From assembly GCF_900169065.1 (NCBI RefSeq), contig NZ_FXZB01000030.1, positions 1-35,942 on the forward strand: a DNA stretch of 35,942 nucleotides, read 5' to 3'. Source of the DNA: Brevibacterium aurantiacum. Lineage in GTDB: Bacteria > Actinomycetota > Actinomycetes > Actinomycetales > Brevibacteriaceae. The position numbers were made by a program, and so were the translations under genes. The notes beneath the pieces are model-generated. The model searched no databases and was not told the origin of the DNA. It was given only the letters and a program-made list of their open reading frames with translations. Shown here piece by piece: positions 6,505 to 14,403 of the stretch (within the stretch, counting starts at the first letter, position 1; every line of letters starts with the position of its first letter).

Positions 6505-8505
6505 TCAGCGGGAGACATCGGGTAAGGACCGATTGGTGTCTGTCGCATCGCTGGAAGTTGGGCGGGATTTGTACGAAAGGAACGTGGCGAGCACTCCTGC
6601 CAGAGGGGCAACCCCGATCAGGAGAACTGACGTGCCTGCATTTTGCTGGTCGACGGCGATTGACGGCCCCCATGTTCGGTCGAGGCTGCTGAACCAGTCC
6701 ACCTCGAGGACCGGACTCACACCGAATGCGAGCATATTGGCCCAGAGCAGGAGGATACCACCGACTCCAGCAATGGTAAGGATCTGCCGGCGACGAGTTC
6801 GCGACTTCGATTGAGTGCAGATGACCGTGGTCATGAACCAGAATCCGATGATCAGGAAGTACAGATTGGTTACTTGGTGGGCGATCCAGAAATCTAATGC
6901 CAGTCGCAACAACGGAGTGTAGTAAAACAATGCGAACGAAAGGATTAAGACTGTACCGCTGAGCAGCGGATCCCTGACCACGGTGCTGACTGTCGGGTTG
7001 CTTGCCTCGATCCATTCCCGCGGTCCTCGGCTGCCGTCGGTACGCCGGGGCACGCTCAGGCGCAACAAGTCCAGGGGTGCTCCGATCGCCAGGAGAAGTG
7101 GAATGAGGACTGCGATGGCCAGGAGCATGACGGTGTGGGCGCTGATGAGGACCATGCCGTAGATCGTCGGGGCACCACACGTGACATAAACAAGCAGGAC
7201 AATGCCGGTGAACCAGCTGACGGTGCGTTTCCGTGGCCATTTGTCTCCAGTCATGCGAGCCTTGCGCACTCCGAGGAGATAGACGGCGGCAGCAGTGAGG
7301 ATGAACGCTAACCAGAGCCAGTCCCACCGCCATTCGCTGAGCCACCGGTACCAGGTCAGGGCCGGTGGCATGGGATAGTCGGTGAGGACTTCGGCGGGGG
7401 TGATCGCTGGCTCGAGTTCAAGCGGGACAGGAGGGGCTGTTCGTCCCAGTGCCGCGGTGACGCCGATGACTGCGCCCATGATAAGGACTTCGGCAATGAC
7501 CAATCGCCAGGCAAGTAGTGTGCCGGATCTGCTTCGGACTTGGGTCATGGCCCATTGGCGATGGGCGAATCCGATGGCTCCGAGCAGCAGGGTTGCCGAG
7601 AACTTGATGAGGATCAGCTGACCGTAGCGGCTCAGCAGCCCGTCCCATTCGCCGAGGCGGAGGGCAGCGTTGATCACACCGGAGCTAAGGACGAGGAAGA
7701 ACGCCACGCCGGCCAGTGCAGAGAAGCGGGCGATCACCGATTTTGTCACGAGCGTGGTACTCGTTGAGGCCAGCACGGGGATGGTCACGGCAAGTGCTGC
7801 AACGCCACCAACCCAGACAAGGACTCCGAGCCAGTGCACAGCCAGCGCACCGACACCGGCGTAATGGTCGTCGCTGCCTGCAGCATGACCGATGAGTGAA
7901 ATGGGGACGATGGCAGTCAGCGCGAGCAGGGCTGTGCATGCCAGGCCGGTGGTGGAACGAAAGAAGAAGGCTAAGTTGCAAACGAGGAAGGCAATGACGG
8001 TGATTGCACCCCAGGCTTGACCGACGATGAGGTCAGTGAGGAAGTAGGTCAGCTGACTTAAGAAGGCCGCACTACCCGACACTGGCTGGCCCACGAGATT
8101 GGCATAGGTCAGCACCGTCACCACCACCACTGAACCCAGCCACACGAACGATGCGGCGACGGCAACGGTCCGCACGCGAGTGAATGCCGGATGGGCAGCC
8201 GAATCCTCTTCTGCCGTGTCAGTGTCTTTGGACGGAACGAGTGTTGCCGCGAAGATCAGGCAGCCAACGACCACCCCCAACACCAGATGGTGCACGGTCA
8301 AGGCGATCGGTAGCGCCCAACGCACAAATGCCCCGGGGTCCAACGCCTCACGTTCTGCTGCCGCACCGGAGAAGGCCGCACTTGCTATGACAGCAGCGAT
8401 GGCAACAGCCAGAGTAGCCAGAAGCCACACTATGGATTGCCAGCGCCCGCTCATGGCCCGACGACCGGGAGTAGCACTATTCATCAGTGTGGCCTCGCCG
8501 CTCAA
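6505..8505 (-). CDS. CopD copper-resistance domain fused to caa3-type CtaG domain
   Basis: A 666-residue polytopic membrane protein. The N-terminal half has the CopD-like helices (for example GHAAGSDDHYAGVGALAVHWLGVLVWVGG, around residues 200-230, with His residues at helix ends). The C-terminal part from about residue 380 matches CtaG of caa3 oxidases (SAHTVMLLAIAVLIPLLLAIGAPL, and histidines such as AHQVTNLYFL). This CopD-CtaG fusion is common in actinobacteria and is thought to move copper across or into the membrane and to assist oxidase metallation. It starts 16 bases after copC ends. A separate CtaG at 9525 makes two CtaG-type domains in one cluster. Confidence 0.88.
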   Translation of the reverse strand: MSGEATLMNSATPGRRAMSGRWQSIVWLLATLAVAIAAVIASAAFSGAAAEREALDPGAFVRWALPIALTVHHLVLGVVVGCLIFAATLVPSKDTDTAEEDSAAHPAFTRVRTVAVAASFVWLGSVVVVTVLTYANLVGQPVSGSAAFLSQLTYFLTDLIVGQAWGAITVIAFLVCNLAFFFRSTTGLACTALLALTAIVPISLIGHAAGSDDHYAGVGALAVHWLGVLVWVGGVAALAVTIPVLASTSTTLVTKSVIARFSALAGVAFFLVLSSGVINAALRLGEWDGLLSRYGQLILIKFSATLLLGAIGFAHRQWAMTQVRSRSGTLLAWRLVIAEVLIMGAVIGVTAALGRTAPPVPLELEPAITPAEVLTDYPMPPALTWYRWLSEWRWDWLWLAFILTAAAVYLLGVRKARMTGDKWPRKRTVSWFTGIVLLVYVTCGAPTIYGMVLISAHTVMLLAIAVLIPLLLAIGAPLDLLRLSVPRRTDGSRGPREWIEASNPTVSTVVRDPLLSGTVLILSFALFYYTPLLRLALDFWIAHQVTNLYFLIIGFWFMTTVICTQSKSRTRRRQILTIAGVGGILLLWANMLAFGVSPVLEVDWFSSLDRTWGPSIAVDQQNAGTSVLLIGVAPLAGVLATFLSYKSRPTSSDATDTNRSLPDVSR

Positions 8506-8521
8506 AGTGCTGTTTCATGTT

Positions 8522-9118
8522 TCATTGCCTTTTATGCTTCTGTTGCAGGACGAGCGTGACGATAACGAGCACCGCTGCGACAAAGAGAAGGATCCAAACG
8601 ACGATGAAGCTCGCGGGGAACTTCAGGTCCTCTTCGTCAGTAGCCTGCGCGGTTTCCGTTTGCGAGGGTTCTGGGGCCGCGGAGTCGTTCTCTGTCTGTT
8701 TGGGGCTAGGGGCCGAGGAATCGCGGGCACCGTTCGTCGCGGTGAAGGAGAACGTGCCGTCGATCGGATGAGAATCGGACGAGACCACTCGCCAGGTCAC
8801 TGTGTATTCTCCGGCAGGCGCCCCGGACTTGATGGGTTGAACAGCGGCGTCGCCATCGATTTCGACATCTCCTTTGGACCAGTTCGTGCCTGAAGAGTCG
8901 GTGATTTGGATCTTCGACCCCATCGACAGTGGTGTATCACTAAACGAAATTTCGATGGCCTCGGGGGCGGTACTGAGTTTCTGCCCATTTTCGGGGTTTG
9001 TCCCGGTCACGGCTTCGTGTGCCGAGGCTGGTGCGACAGGCAGCAGGAAAGCTACCAACACCAGTGCGAGAACGGTTAACATCCGGTTCGTGGGTCGCGG
9101 GATCACTGTGAGCGCCAA
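8522..9118 (-). CDS. copC: CopC-family copper-binding exported protein with C-terminal anchor
   Basis: 198 residues. TTG 9118 is chosen because AGGAGG lies six bases upstream. The signal peptide ends in ASA and cleavage would leave His34 as the first mature residue, as needed for the CopC Cu(II) site. The second copper His is in SSDSHPIDG (about 117). The beta-sandwich pattern HEAVTGTNPENGQ ... VTWRVVSSDSHPIDGTFSF is typical of the YobA/CopC family. A Ser/Pro/Glu-rich linker and a C-terminal transmembrane helix (about 167-190) anchor it outside the cell. It forms an operon with the CopD-CtaG gene. The upstream region holds a cmtR relic with an intact operator, so control by a CmtR protein is possible. 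Confidence 0.9.
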   Translation of the reverse strand: MALTVIPRPTNRMLTVLALVLVAFLLPVAPASAHEAVTGTNPENGQKLSTAPEAIEISFSDTPLSMGSKIQITDSSGTNWSKGDVEIDGDAAVQPIKSGAPAGEYTVTWRVVSSDSHPIDGTFSFTATNGARDSSAPSPKQTENDSAAPEPSQTETAQATDEEDLKFPASFIVVWILLFVAAVLVIVTLVLQQKHKRQ

Positions 9119-9189
9119 TTTCTACCTCCTGTAGACAACGGGATTAGAGTACCAGTGCTGGGTCTGGGGCCATCCGTGACTACTCCTCT

Positions 9190-9412
9190 TAAGTGCCAGT
9201 GCACGGCTTTCGATCGCCTCTGTGGGTGGCCAGGAGTGTCACGTTGTGTCCGTACTGTCGAACAGCGGCAAGAAAGGCATGAGCCACCACCGACCAGGGC
9301 CACAGATTCACTAGTTCGCCACGTTCACCCGCGTGAGACCGAGGTCAGACACTACGGCGTGGCAGGAGACCGGTCGGTTCTTTACAGCGACACAAAGGGC
9401 TATAGTCAGCAT
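9190..9412 (-). pseudogene. Decayed second cmtR
   Basis: From an ATG at 9412 (minus strand) the frame reads MLTIALCVAVKNR, then after a deletion SDLGLTRVNVAN, then TAG TGA. The intact CmtR reads MLTIASRVNVMNR and DLGLSRTNVSN at the matching places. Further similarity appears after a frameshift (VVA ... RQYG ... VTLLATHRGDRKPC against VVAEPEGRQTRYE ... VTLAVDEHAPC). So this is a cmtR paralogue with an internal deletion, two stops and a frameshift, lying directly in front of copC. Its operator at 9401-9424 is almost unchanged. Confidence 0.75.
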
Positions 9413-9424
9413 TCACTGACTATA
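9401..9424. promoter_or_regulatory. Second CmtR-type operator, in front of the cmtR relic and copC
   Basis: Arms TATAGTCA and TGACTATA with an eight-base spacer, identical in 22 of 24 positions to the operator at 4746-4769. It again covers a minus-strand TATAGT followed six bases later by ATGCTGACT. A further partial palindrome CAGTGCATGCTGACTG abuts it (9425-9440). The operator has survived while the repressor gene behind it has decayed, which suggests continued use, probably for copC-copD, by the intact CmtR in trans. Confidence 0.65.
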
Positions 9425-9524
9425 CAGTGCATGCTGACTGTGCGAAGGATGCAGGAATGCGTTGACTGGGAAATAGAACTGAGCTGTACCAAGTTTTACT
9501 CATTATGGGAGTGCGTTTGGGTGT

Positions 9525-10478
9525 TCAGATCGTGACCTCACCGCGGTTTAGTGCCTTGAGGTACTCGTTGTAGGCATCAAGGTCTTTGTCTCCGTGAAGT
9601 GCGACTTCGCGATCACGGACTGCATTGTTCTTCGATTCCTGACGAGACCAAGTAATGAGTACGACGAGGAGAATCGCTACCGCTGGCCCCTCGCCGTAGG
9701 CCCAAGCAATACCGCCCGCAAGCTTCTGGTCCTCCATTACGTCTATGCCCCAGCTTGCTGGCATCTGGGTGAATCGGTCGACTAAAGGCAGGGTTGCCAT
9801 CATGACAATTACACCGAAGAACGCGTGAAGGCCGGCTTCGAGAAAAGAATGAAAAATCCGTACAACGTGAGACTCGGGCACAGGAAGCGGGTCTGCCGGA
9901 ATGAGCGTCGCATTGAAGATGATTCCAGTGAAGAGGAAGACGAGTTCAAGGCCGATATGGCCACCAATGCCTGAGCTCAGCACGAAATTCGCAGCATTCG
10001 AGAGGTAGAGGCCATAGAAGAGGACGAGGAATAGAGGAATCGAGAACAGTGGATGGACAACGACCTTGCCCACCCACGAGCGTAGACCGAAGATTGCGAG
10101 TTTGAGGACGATTCGCCCGGGTAGATTCCGCGGTGACGAACGTAGAAGAAGGGTCCCTGGGGCACCAAGGAGTAGAAGAGGTGGTACAGCCATCATGAGC
10201 GTCATCTGTTGGAACATGAAGACTGAGAACATTACTTGCCCGTATCCTTCGATGGCCAGCCCCATGACTGCAGCTAGCAGCAGGCAACCGAGGAGGAACA
10301 ACACTCCCCGCCAGACCGGCCAGCGACGTCCCCGGATTGCGAGTCGAATCCACCCGATGATGTAGAACAGGGCGAGAATCCCGGCGAGGACGGGAATGAC
10401 CGGGATTGGTTGTAATTCGAAGCCAAGGAAGGTCTCAATCGAGGGGGCTTTGGTGGGAACCCAGGTGAAATCTGCCAT
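9525..10478 (-). CDS. ctaG: Caa3-type cytochrome c oxidase assembly protein CtaG
   Basis: 317 residues with seven or more hydrophobic segments and the CtaG pattern: GYGQVMFSVFMFQQMTLMMAVPPLLLLGAP (about 80-110), then YLSNAANFVL and GHIGLELVFLFTGIIF. A charged C-terminal tail follows (DREVALHGDKDLDAYNEYLKALNRG). The start ATG has GAGGAAGGA about ten bases upstream. CtaG proteins are needed for copper insertion into CuB of heme-copper oxidases. It lies between copCD and an acr3 fragment on the same strand. No operon link to acr3 is likely, because 127 bases and a truncated gene separate them. Confidence 0.9.
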   Translation of the reverse strand: MADFTWVPTKAPSIETFLGFELQPIPVIPVLAGILALFYIIGWIRLAIRGRRWPVWRGVLFLLGCLLLAAVMGLAIEGYGQVMFSVFMFQQMTLMMAVPPLLLLGAPGTLLLRSSPRNLPGRIVLKLAIFGLRSWVGKVVVHPLFSIPLFLVLFYGLYLSNAANFVLSSGIGGHIGLELVFLFTGIIFNATLIPADPLPVPESHVVRIFHSFLEAGLHAFFGVIVMMATLPLVDRFTQMPASWGIDVMEDQKLAGGIAWAYGEGPAVAILLVVLITWSRQESKNNAVRDREVALHGDKDLDAYNEYLKALNRGEVTI

Positions 10479-10605
10479 TGAATGTCCTTCCTCGGCGTCT
10501 TAGAAATGGACGCGCTTCTCACCAAAGACTACGCGCCGACCCTACGCAGTCGAGAACAAGATCTGCTGGCTGACAGTCGGTCACTCGTCAGGACTTTTGT
10601 CGATG

Positions 10606-11418
10606 CTAAATGGGGGTCGTTGGTGTGTGCTGTGTGACGATACGCGGAATCACTTTGACGTAGACAACCATTCCGACAAGCTCCACTAGTGTCTGAGTGA
10701 CCACTACGAGGGCCACCAAAGTGAACGGCTCCGGTAGCGCCAATGCTAGCGGCAGCACGACCAGTGAGTTGCGGGTGGCACCACTGAAAACAGCCGCCCG
10801 CGTACTTCCGGTATCAAGCCTGAAGATCCTTGAGGTGGCTAGGCCTACCGGGACCATGACGATTAAGAATGCTACGTAGATCGGTACGACGGTCCATAGT
10901 GAGGCGACCTCTTCTCCCACGCCGACGATTTGGGACCCGACAACGATGGCGAGGGTACTCATCATCAAGGGCACCATTAAACTCTCCATCGTGGCCATAA
11001 CGGCCCTACCAACCCTGTTCCTTGCGGCCAGTTTCTGTGTCATGGCTGCCATGGCAAGTGGAATAATGATCAGAATAACCAGCGCTTCAACGAACGGTTT
11101 CGGGTCGACGGCTGAGACAACCTCGGGTCCGATGAAGATCAGCAGGTAGGCCGGGAGTGCCACCATCTGGGCCAGCATCAAGATCGGAGCTGTTGCGAGC
11201 AGGCGATCGCTCGATGCCCCCGCCAGGCCGGAGAATACAATCACGTAGTCGATGCAGGGAGTCAGTAACACTAGGAGTACTCCCACAAGGAGTGCTTGGT
11301 CGCCCGCGATGAAGCGTGAAAGGCCGAAGACGATGAGTGGAACGAAAACGAAGTTTAAGGTGACCGTCGCTCCTATGAACCGTAAGTCGCGCACGGCTCT
11401 GGCTATGTCAACCAGAAG
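10606..11418 (-). pseudogene. acr3: ACR3-type arsenite efflux transporter, 5'-truncated
   Basis: About 270 C-terminal residues of an Acr3 (arsenite/H+ antiporter, bile-acid/sodium symporter superfamily). The sequence contains LLVDIARAVRDLRFIG, the signature LTPCIDYVIVFSG with the conserved transport Cys, and the later GATRNSLVVLPLALALP block. Family members are about 350-370 residues. The first helix and a half are missing: similarity starts exactly at an IS21-type terminal sequence (11416-11463), and the open frame continuing to 11508 is IS-derived. A matching 5' piece of an acr3 gene lies at 22379-22593 behind the inverted copy of the same IS end. The gene is therefore very probably non-functional. 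Confidence 0.85.
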
Positions 11419-11463
11419 TGGCCCCAGTATGACGGTTTCATTTGGCCCCACCCGCGACTCGCC
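11416..11463 (+). repeat. IS21-type terminal sequence, left copy
   Basis: 48 bases starting AGTGGCCCC and containing TGACGGTTTCATTTGGCCCC and ACCCGCGACTCGCC. They are nearly identical to 22331-22378 on the opposite strand (differences only at two bases just after the first GGCCCC). The doubled TGGCCCC blocks are typical of the multiple terminal repeats of IS21-family elements. It is joined directly to the truncated acr3. Confidence 0.8.
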
Positions 11464-11498
11464 CTGGCGATGTAAAAACTTCGGGCTTGACCTCAGAC

Positions 11499-11529
11499 TT
11501 GACCTCAACTTAGGTTGAGGTAGTTGGGT
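11499..11529 (+). promoter_or_regulatory. SoxR-box promoter in front of the MFS gene
   Basis: TTGACC (-35) overlaps the palindrome CCTCAAC-TTAG-GTTGAGG (11503-11520), the same layout as soxS-type SoxR boxes. A 19-base spacer leads to a weak -10 (about 11524). Long 19-20 base spacers are typical of MerR/SoxR-activated promoters. A partial second TTGACCTCA lies a few bases upstream. The nearest downstream start is the MFS ATG at 11567, and a truncated soxR lies at 19221, so SoxR control of the pump is the natural reading. Confidence 0.75.
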
Positions 11530-11566
11530 TGTCTTGGTAATGAGTTCGCTCGAAAGGAACCTGACA

Positions 11567-11586
11567 ATGACCCCCTCGCCTAAAGC
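11567..11586 (+). pseudogene. 5' stub (first seven codons) of the MFS gene
   Basis: ATG with GAAAGGAA upstream, reading MTPSPKA before an ISL3-type end begins at 11587. The last eight bases, CCTAAAGC (11579-11586), recur at 15768-15775 on the far side of the insertion. There the frame continues DARLEQSTPRTAARF into the transporter. Joining the two gives one continuous MFS reading frame, so this stub is the true start of the gene at 15768-17273. Confidence 0.85.
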
Positions 11587-11589
11587 GGC

Positions 11590-12040
11590 TCATCGTAAAC
11601 GAGAGTGTAAGACGGGTCTGAATCCAACCGATTTGAGCAGACACTTGGCGATGTAATGGGTGAGGTTGCGGAACCCCCGGTTAGATCCGTTCAGATGCTC
11701 AAGCCTGCCGTTGATCGATTCCGTCGGCGGGTTCGACGTTCCGGCGCAGTAGGCCAAAGCATCGGCCGCTCGCCGCCACAACGTGCGTCCCAAGCGTTTT
11801 AACTCCACCAATCCAGCTGGAAGCTCCGATGATTGCTGCATCCAGAAGTCTCCTGCCTTCGTGGCGGTCGGTACTCCGGCGGGCGATCACGTTGTCTTGG
11901 TACACGCTCCAGGTGACGTTGACTTCGGCAGGGGGCTTCGGATCGGCGAAAAGATCGAAAATTCGCTCAAACTGACGCTTGGCGAGCAGACTGCCGCAGG
12001 TAAGCAGGATCCTGTGCGGCGGCACAACGCATCGGACCAT
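11590..12040 (-). pseudogene. ISL3-family transposase, C-terminal remnant with frameshift
   Basis: Two overlapping minus-strand frames together give the last 150 or so residues of an ISL3 transposase: LLAKRQFERIFDLF ... TWSVYQDNVIA, then after a frame change near 11840 LGRTLWRRAADALAY ... GTSNPPTESINGRLEHLNG and GFRNLTHYIAKCLL. The final E of the DDE triad would lie in the SINGRLEHL region. The N-terminal zinc-finger and DNA-binding half are missing, so the fragment is inactive. Confidence 0.8.
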
Positions 12041-12184
12041 CATGCTGAAGATCACAGTTAGATCACATTGCCACTCAATCCGCCGATGTACGCGCCGATT
12101 TGCAGTCCGACTCTCCAGAATGAGTTCAGACCACCCTGGTCAACTTCGATACTGCCCACTATGGCACCGAAGCCCCTGTGACAT

Positions 12185-13213
12185 ATGGAGATCCCCAAAG
12201 TGACAATTCATCCATTGGTGAAGGCGGGTTCGCTCGCCCTAGCCCTTGCTATCGCACTGCCAACCACATCCCCAGTCCAGGCACAGACCTCTTCAGGCCT
12301 TCTTGAGCGACCAGACGATGCTCAAGTGGCGCTTGACAACTCGCAGTCACAGCCGGTCGCAATGCCCACCGCACTTGATACCAGCGACGAAGAGGTCACG
12401 TGGAGCCGCGATGGCGTCGTGACATCTCTGAGCGCAGATGGAAGCTTGCGAGCCTCCACCAGCGTCGACGATCGAGTCGATGTTGGACTCTCGGTTACAG
12501 AACATGCCGCGCCGAAAGATCTGTCTGTGACAACCGATGGCACCACCATCATGCATCGAAGCGGGACCGAGGCAGCCCATGCGATGCAGATCCTCGACAA
12601 TGGTGCGATTAGCGCCAGTGTTCTTTTGGCAGGGCCTGACGCCGCGAAGACGACCCAGTACGATTTCACCGAAGATGTTGCACCTGTTCTGCAGAAGACC
12701 GGTGCGGTGGCGCTGTACAAGGACGACGTGCTGGTCGGTGTGGTCGAACAACCGGTTTCGCACGACGCTTCCGGGGCCGAAGTCGACTCTCACTATTCCA
12801 TCGAAGGGAATCGACTGGTGCAGACCGTGGACCCCGAGCCGAAGAGCGTTTACCCGATTGTGGCGCAGGCTGCGGTCGCCGTCTTCTACACGAGGGGTGA
12901 CTATGTCCATGTCACTAGAGGTCAGGCTTCAGGTCACGGGTGGTGGATCAAAGGCACGGCCAAAGCGACGAAAGCGAAGGTCACGGTGCAGCTGCAGTAC
13001 AAGCCGAAGAAGACTTCGTCGTGGAACAGAAGGGGCAAGGCTGGGGTGAAGACAATCGGGCCGGGCACTTCGAAGAGAGCCAACGCCCGGATGACGTGTA
13101 GGTCGCAGGCTAGAAAACAATGGCGTAGCTGGGTGGATGTCAATCTCATTGGATACCTCGATTCCCCCAATAAGCTCTACACAAGCGCAAGGACTCTTAA
13201 ATGCACATTGTGA
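12185..13213 (+). CDS. Secreted protein of unknown function (cargo gene 1)
   Basis: 342 residues. A signal peptide (about residues 12-34) ends in PVQAQ, so the protein is probably exported. The middle region is Asp/Thr/Ser-rich and contains HYSIEGNRLVQTVDPEPKSVYPIVAQ, a motif I remember from many actinobacterial secreted proteins ahead of variable C-terminal domains. The last 110 residues are basic, rich in Lys/Trp, with two cysteines (MTCRS and LKCTL) that could form a disulfide. I do not recognise this domain. GTG 12200 has GGAG at a good distance and may be the true start. The gene overlaps the next by 13 bases and travels with it inside the ISL3 unit. An effector with a cytosolic partner is possible, not shown. 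Confidence 0.75.
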   Translation: MEIPKVTIHPLVKAGSLALALAIALPTTSPVQAQTSSGLLERPDDAQVALDNSQSQPVAMPTALDTSDEEVTWSRDGVVTSLSADGSLRASTSVDDRVDVGLSVTEHAAPKDLSVTTDGTTIMHRSGTEAAHAMQILDNGAISASVLLAGPDAAKTTQYDFTEDVAPVLQKTGAVALYKDDVLVGVVEQPVSHDASGAEVDSHYSIEGNRLVQTVDPEPKSVYPIVAQAAVAVFYTRGDYVHVTRGQASGHGWWIKGTAKATKAKVTVQLQYKPKKTSSWNRRGKAGVKTIGPGTSKRANARMTCRSQARKQWRSWVDVNLIGYLDSPNKLYTSARTLKCTL

Positions 13214-13971
13214 AAGGTTCGACTGACCCAATCATCGTCAGTGTCGACGGTACATTGGAGGTCACGGAGGCAATCCACAGAGGTATCCAAGCGGGCGAAA
13301 TCGACGAAGATGGCGCGTTTGCGCGGTTCTTCGGACTGTGCACGGCTTTGAGCCCGCAGAGCTCCGCCAACAAGGCGTTTGAAGCACATGAGGGCTTCTG
13401 GGCATTCGGCGGCGCAGAGACTCTGCGAACGCTGAGGGGGGAGCTTGGATGGTTTCAGATCGAACATCTTGGCGGAGTTCCACCAGCTATGCTTGTGCCG
13501 CTGTTCGTTCATGCAGCTGCCGATACCGTCGCCCAGTTAGGGAGCCTGTCGATATCGTCGTTCAGCATTCAGATCCCGGGGCACGTTGCGCCGGCCGACC
13601 CCGTGTGGATCCAGACGCTCCTCGACCAGTTCGCAGCAGTCGACGGTGCGACAGAGCCAACCAAAGCCACCGTGAACCTATTTACGACTCCCCGGGCGCG
13701 ATTACGCGATTCCGCGGTCGAAAATTGGTTTGAAGCCACGCATACCGGCGGTATCATGCTCCGTACGTTGACCGACGAAAACTCTAGGGCCACGTTCGAT
13801 GATCGGTGGGCGTTGCGTTCGTCACCGATGGTGTTACGTGCAGTGTTCGATGTTCCCGAGTGGTCTGCTGCGAGTGCGTCGACGCTTGTTGCCTTCATGC
13901 TCGAAGCTGCGCGAGCAAGTAAGATCGACGGCCCGGTCATCGTCAATGTGGGCCGTAGTGAGTCTGCCTGA
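13201..13971 (+). CDS. Cytosolic protein of unknown function (cargo gene 2, possible immunity partner)
   Basis: 256 residues with no signal peptide or membrane segment; it looks like an alpha/beta soluble protein. I recognise no motif. The start overlaps the preceding secreted-protein gene by 13 bases, so the two are translationally linked. A secreted protein followed by an overlapping soluble cytosolic gene on the same mobile unit resembles effector/immunity layouts, but sequence alone does not prove it. The frame is intact with no sign of decay, unlike the transposase remnants on both sides. Confidence 0.7.
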   Translation: MHIVKGSTDPIIVSVDGTLEVTEAIHRGIQAGEIDEDGAFARFFGLCTALSPQSSANKAFEAHEGFWAFGGAETLRTLRGELGWFQIEHLGGVPPAMLVPLFVHAAADTVAQLGSLSISSFSIQIPGHVAPADPVWIQTLLDQFAAVDGATEPTKATVNLFTTPRARLRDSAVENWFEATHTGGIMLRTLTDENSRATFDDRWALRSSPMVLRAVFDVPEWSAASASTLVAFMLEAARASKIDGPVIVNVGRSESA

Positions 13972-14018
13972 AGCAGATCGGCATATGCCATCTGATCATC
14001 TGCCGTTTTCAGCCCTAT

Positions 14019-14270
14019 CGTGATTGAGAATGTAAGGTCGGCCTGAAACCGCCGGACTCGAGCAGACTTCTCGCGATGTAGTGCGTGAGGTTGCGGAATC
14101 CCAAAGCAGACCCGGCCACCACACCGACGGCACCAGTCATCTGCTGTGTTCGGCCGACATTCCAGAATGGCTTTGTGCCCGGTGACATGCTGGCCGATAC
14201 AAGTCAGGTCGAGGGCGTCGAGTCGGCAAAATGTCGTGAGGTCAGGGGTGAAGAAAGTAGGCTTGGACAC
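14019..14270 (-). pseudogene. ISL3 transposase N-terminus fused out of frame to its C-terminus
   Basis: The minus-strand frame from 14270 reads MSKPTFFTPDLTTF ... LDLTCIGQHVTG ... DDWCRRCGGRVC, the zinc-binding N-terminal region of ISL3 transposases. After about 50 residues the similarity jumps, in another frame, to GFRNLTHYIARSLL and ESGGFRPTLHSQSR, the conserved C-terminus. About 350 central residues, including the catalytic core, are deleted. Confidence 0.8.
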
Positions 14271-14403
14271 GTCGAGGTCTTTCGGATGGACTGTGTGAGA
14301 ACTTCCATCATCGGAAGACCTCGACGTCTATCCAGGCAGCGACTCGCCGTGTCCTGGAATCACCGATCTACACTCTCAATTACGACACTCCTATAGTGTT
14401 TCG

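Noticed and set aside
9155..9535. Plus-strand open frame of 126 codons
   Set aside because: It runs across the cmtR relic and operator on the opposite strand, is cysteine-rich without a pattern and has no family resemblance; the minus-strand relic explains the region better.
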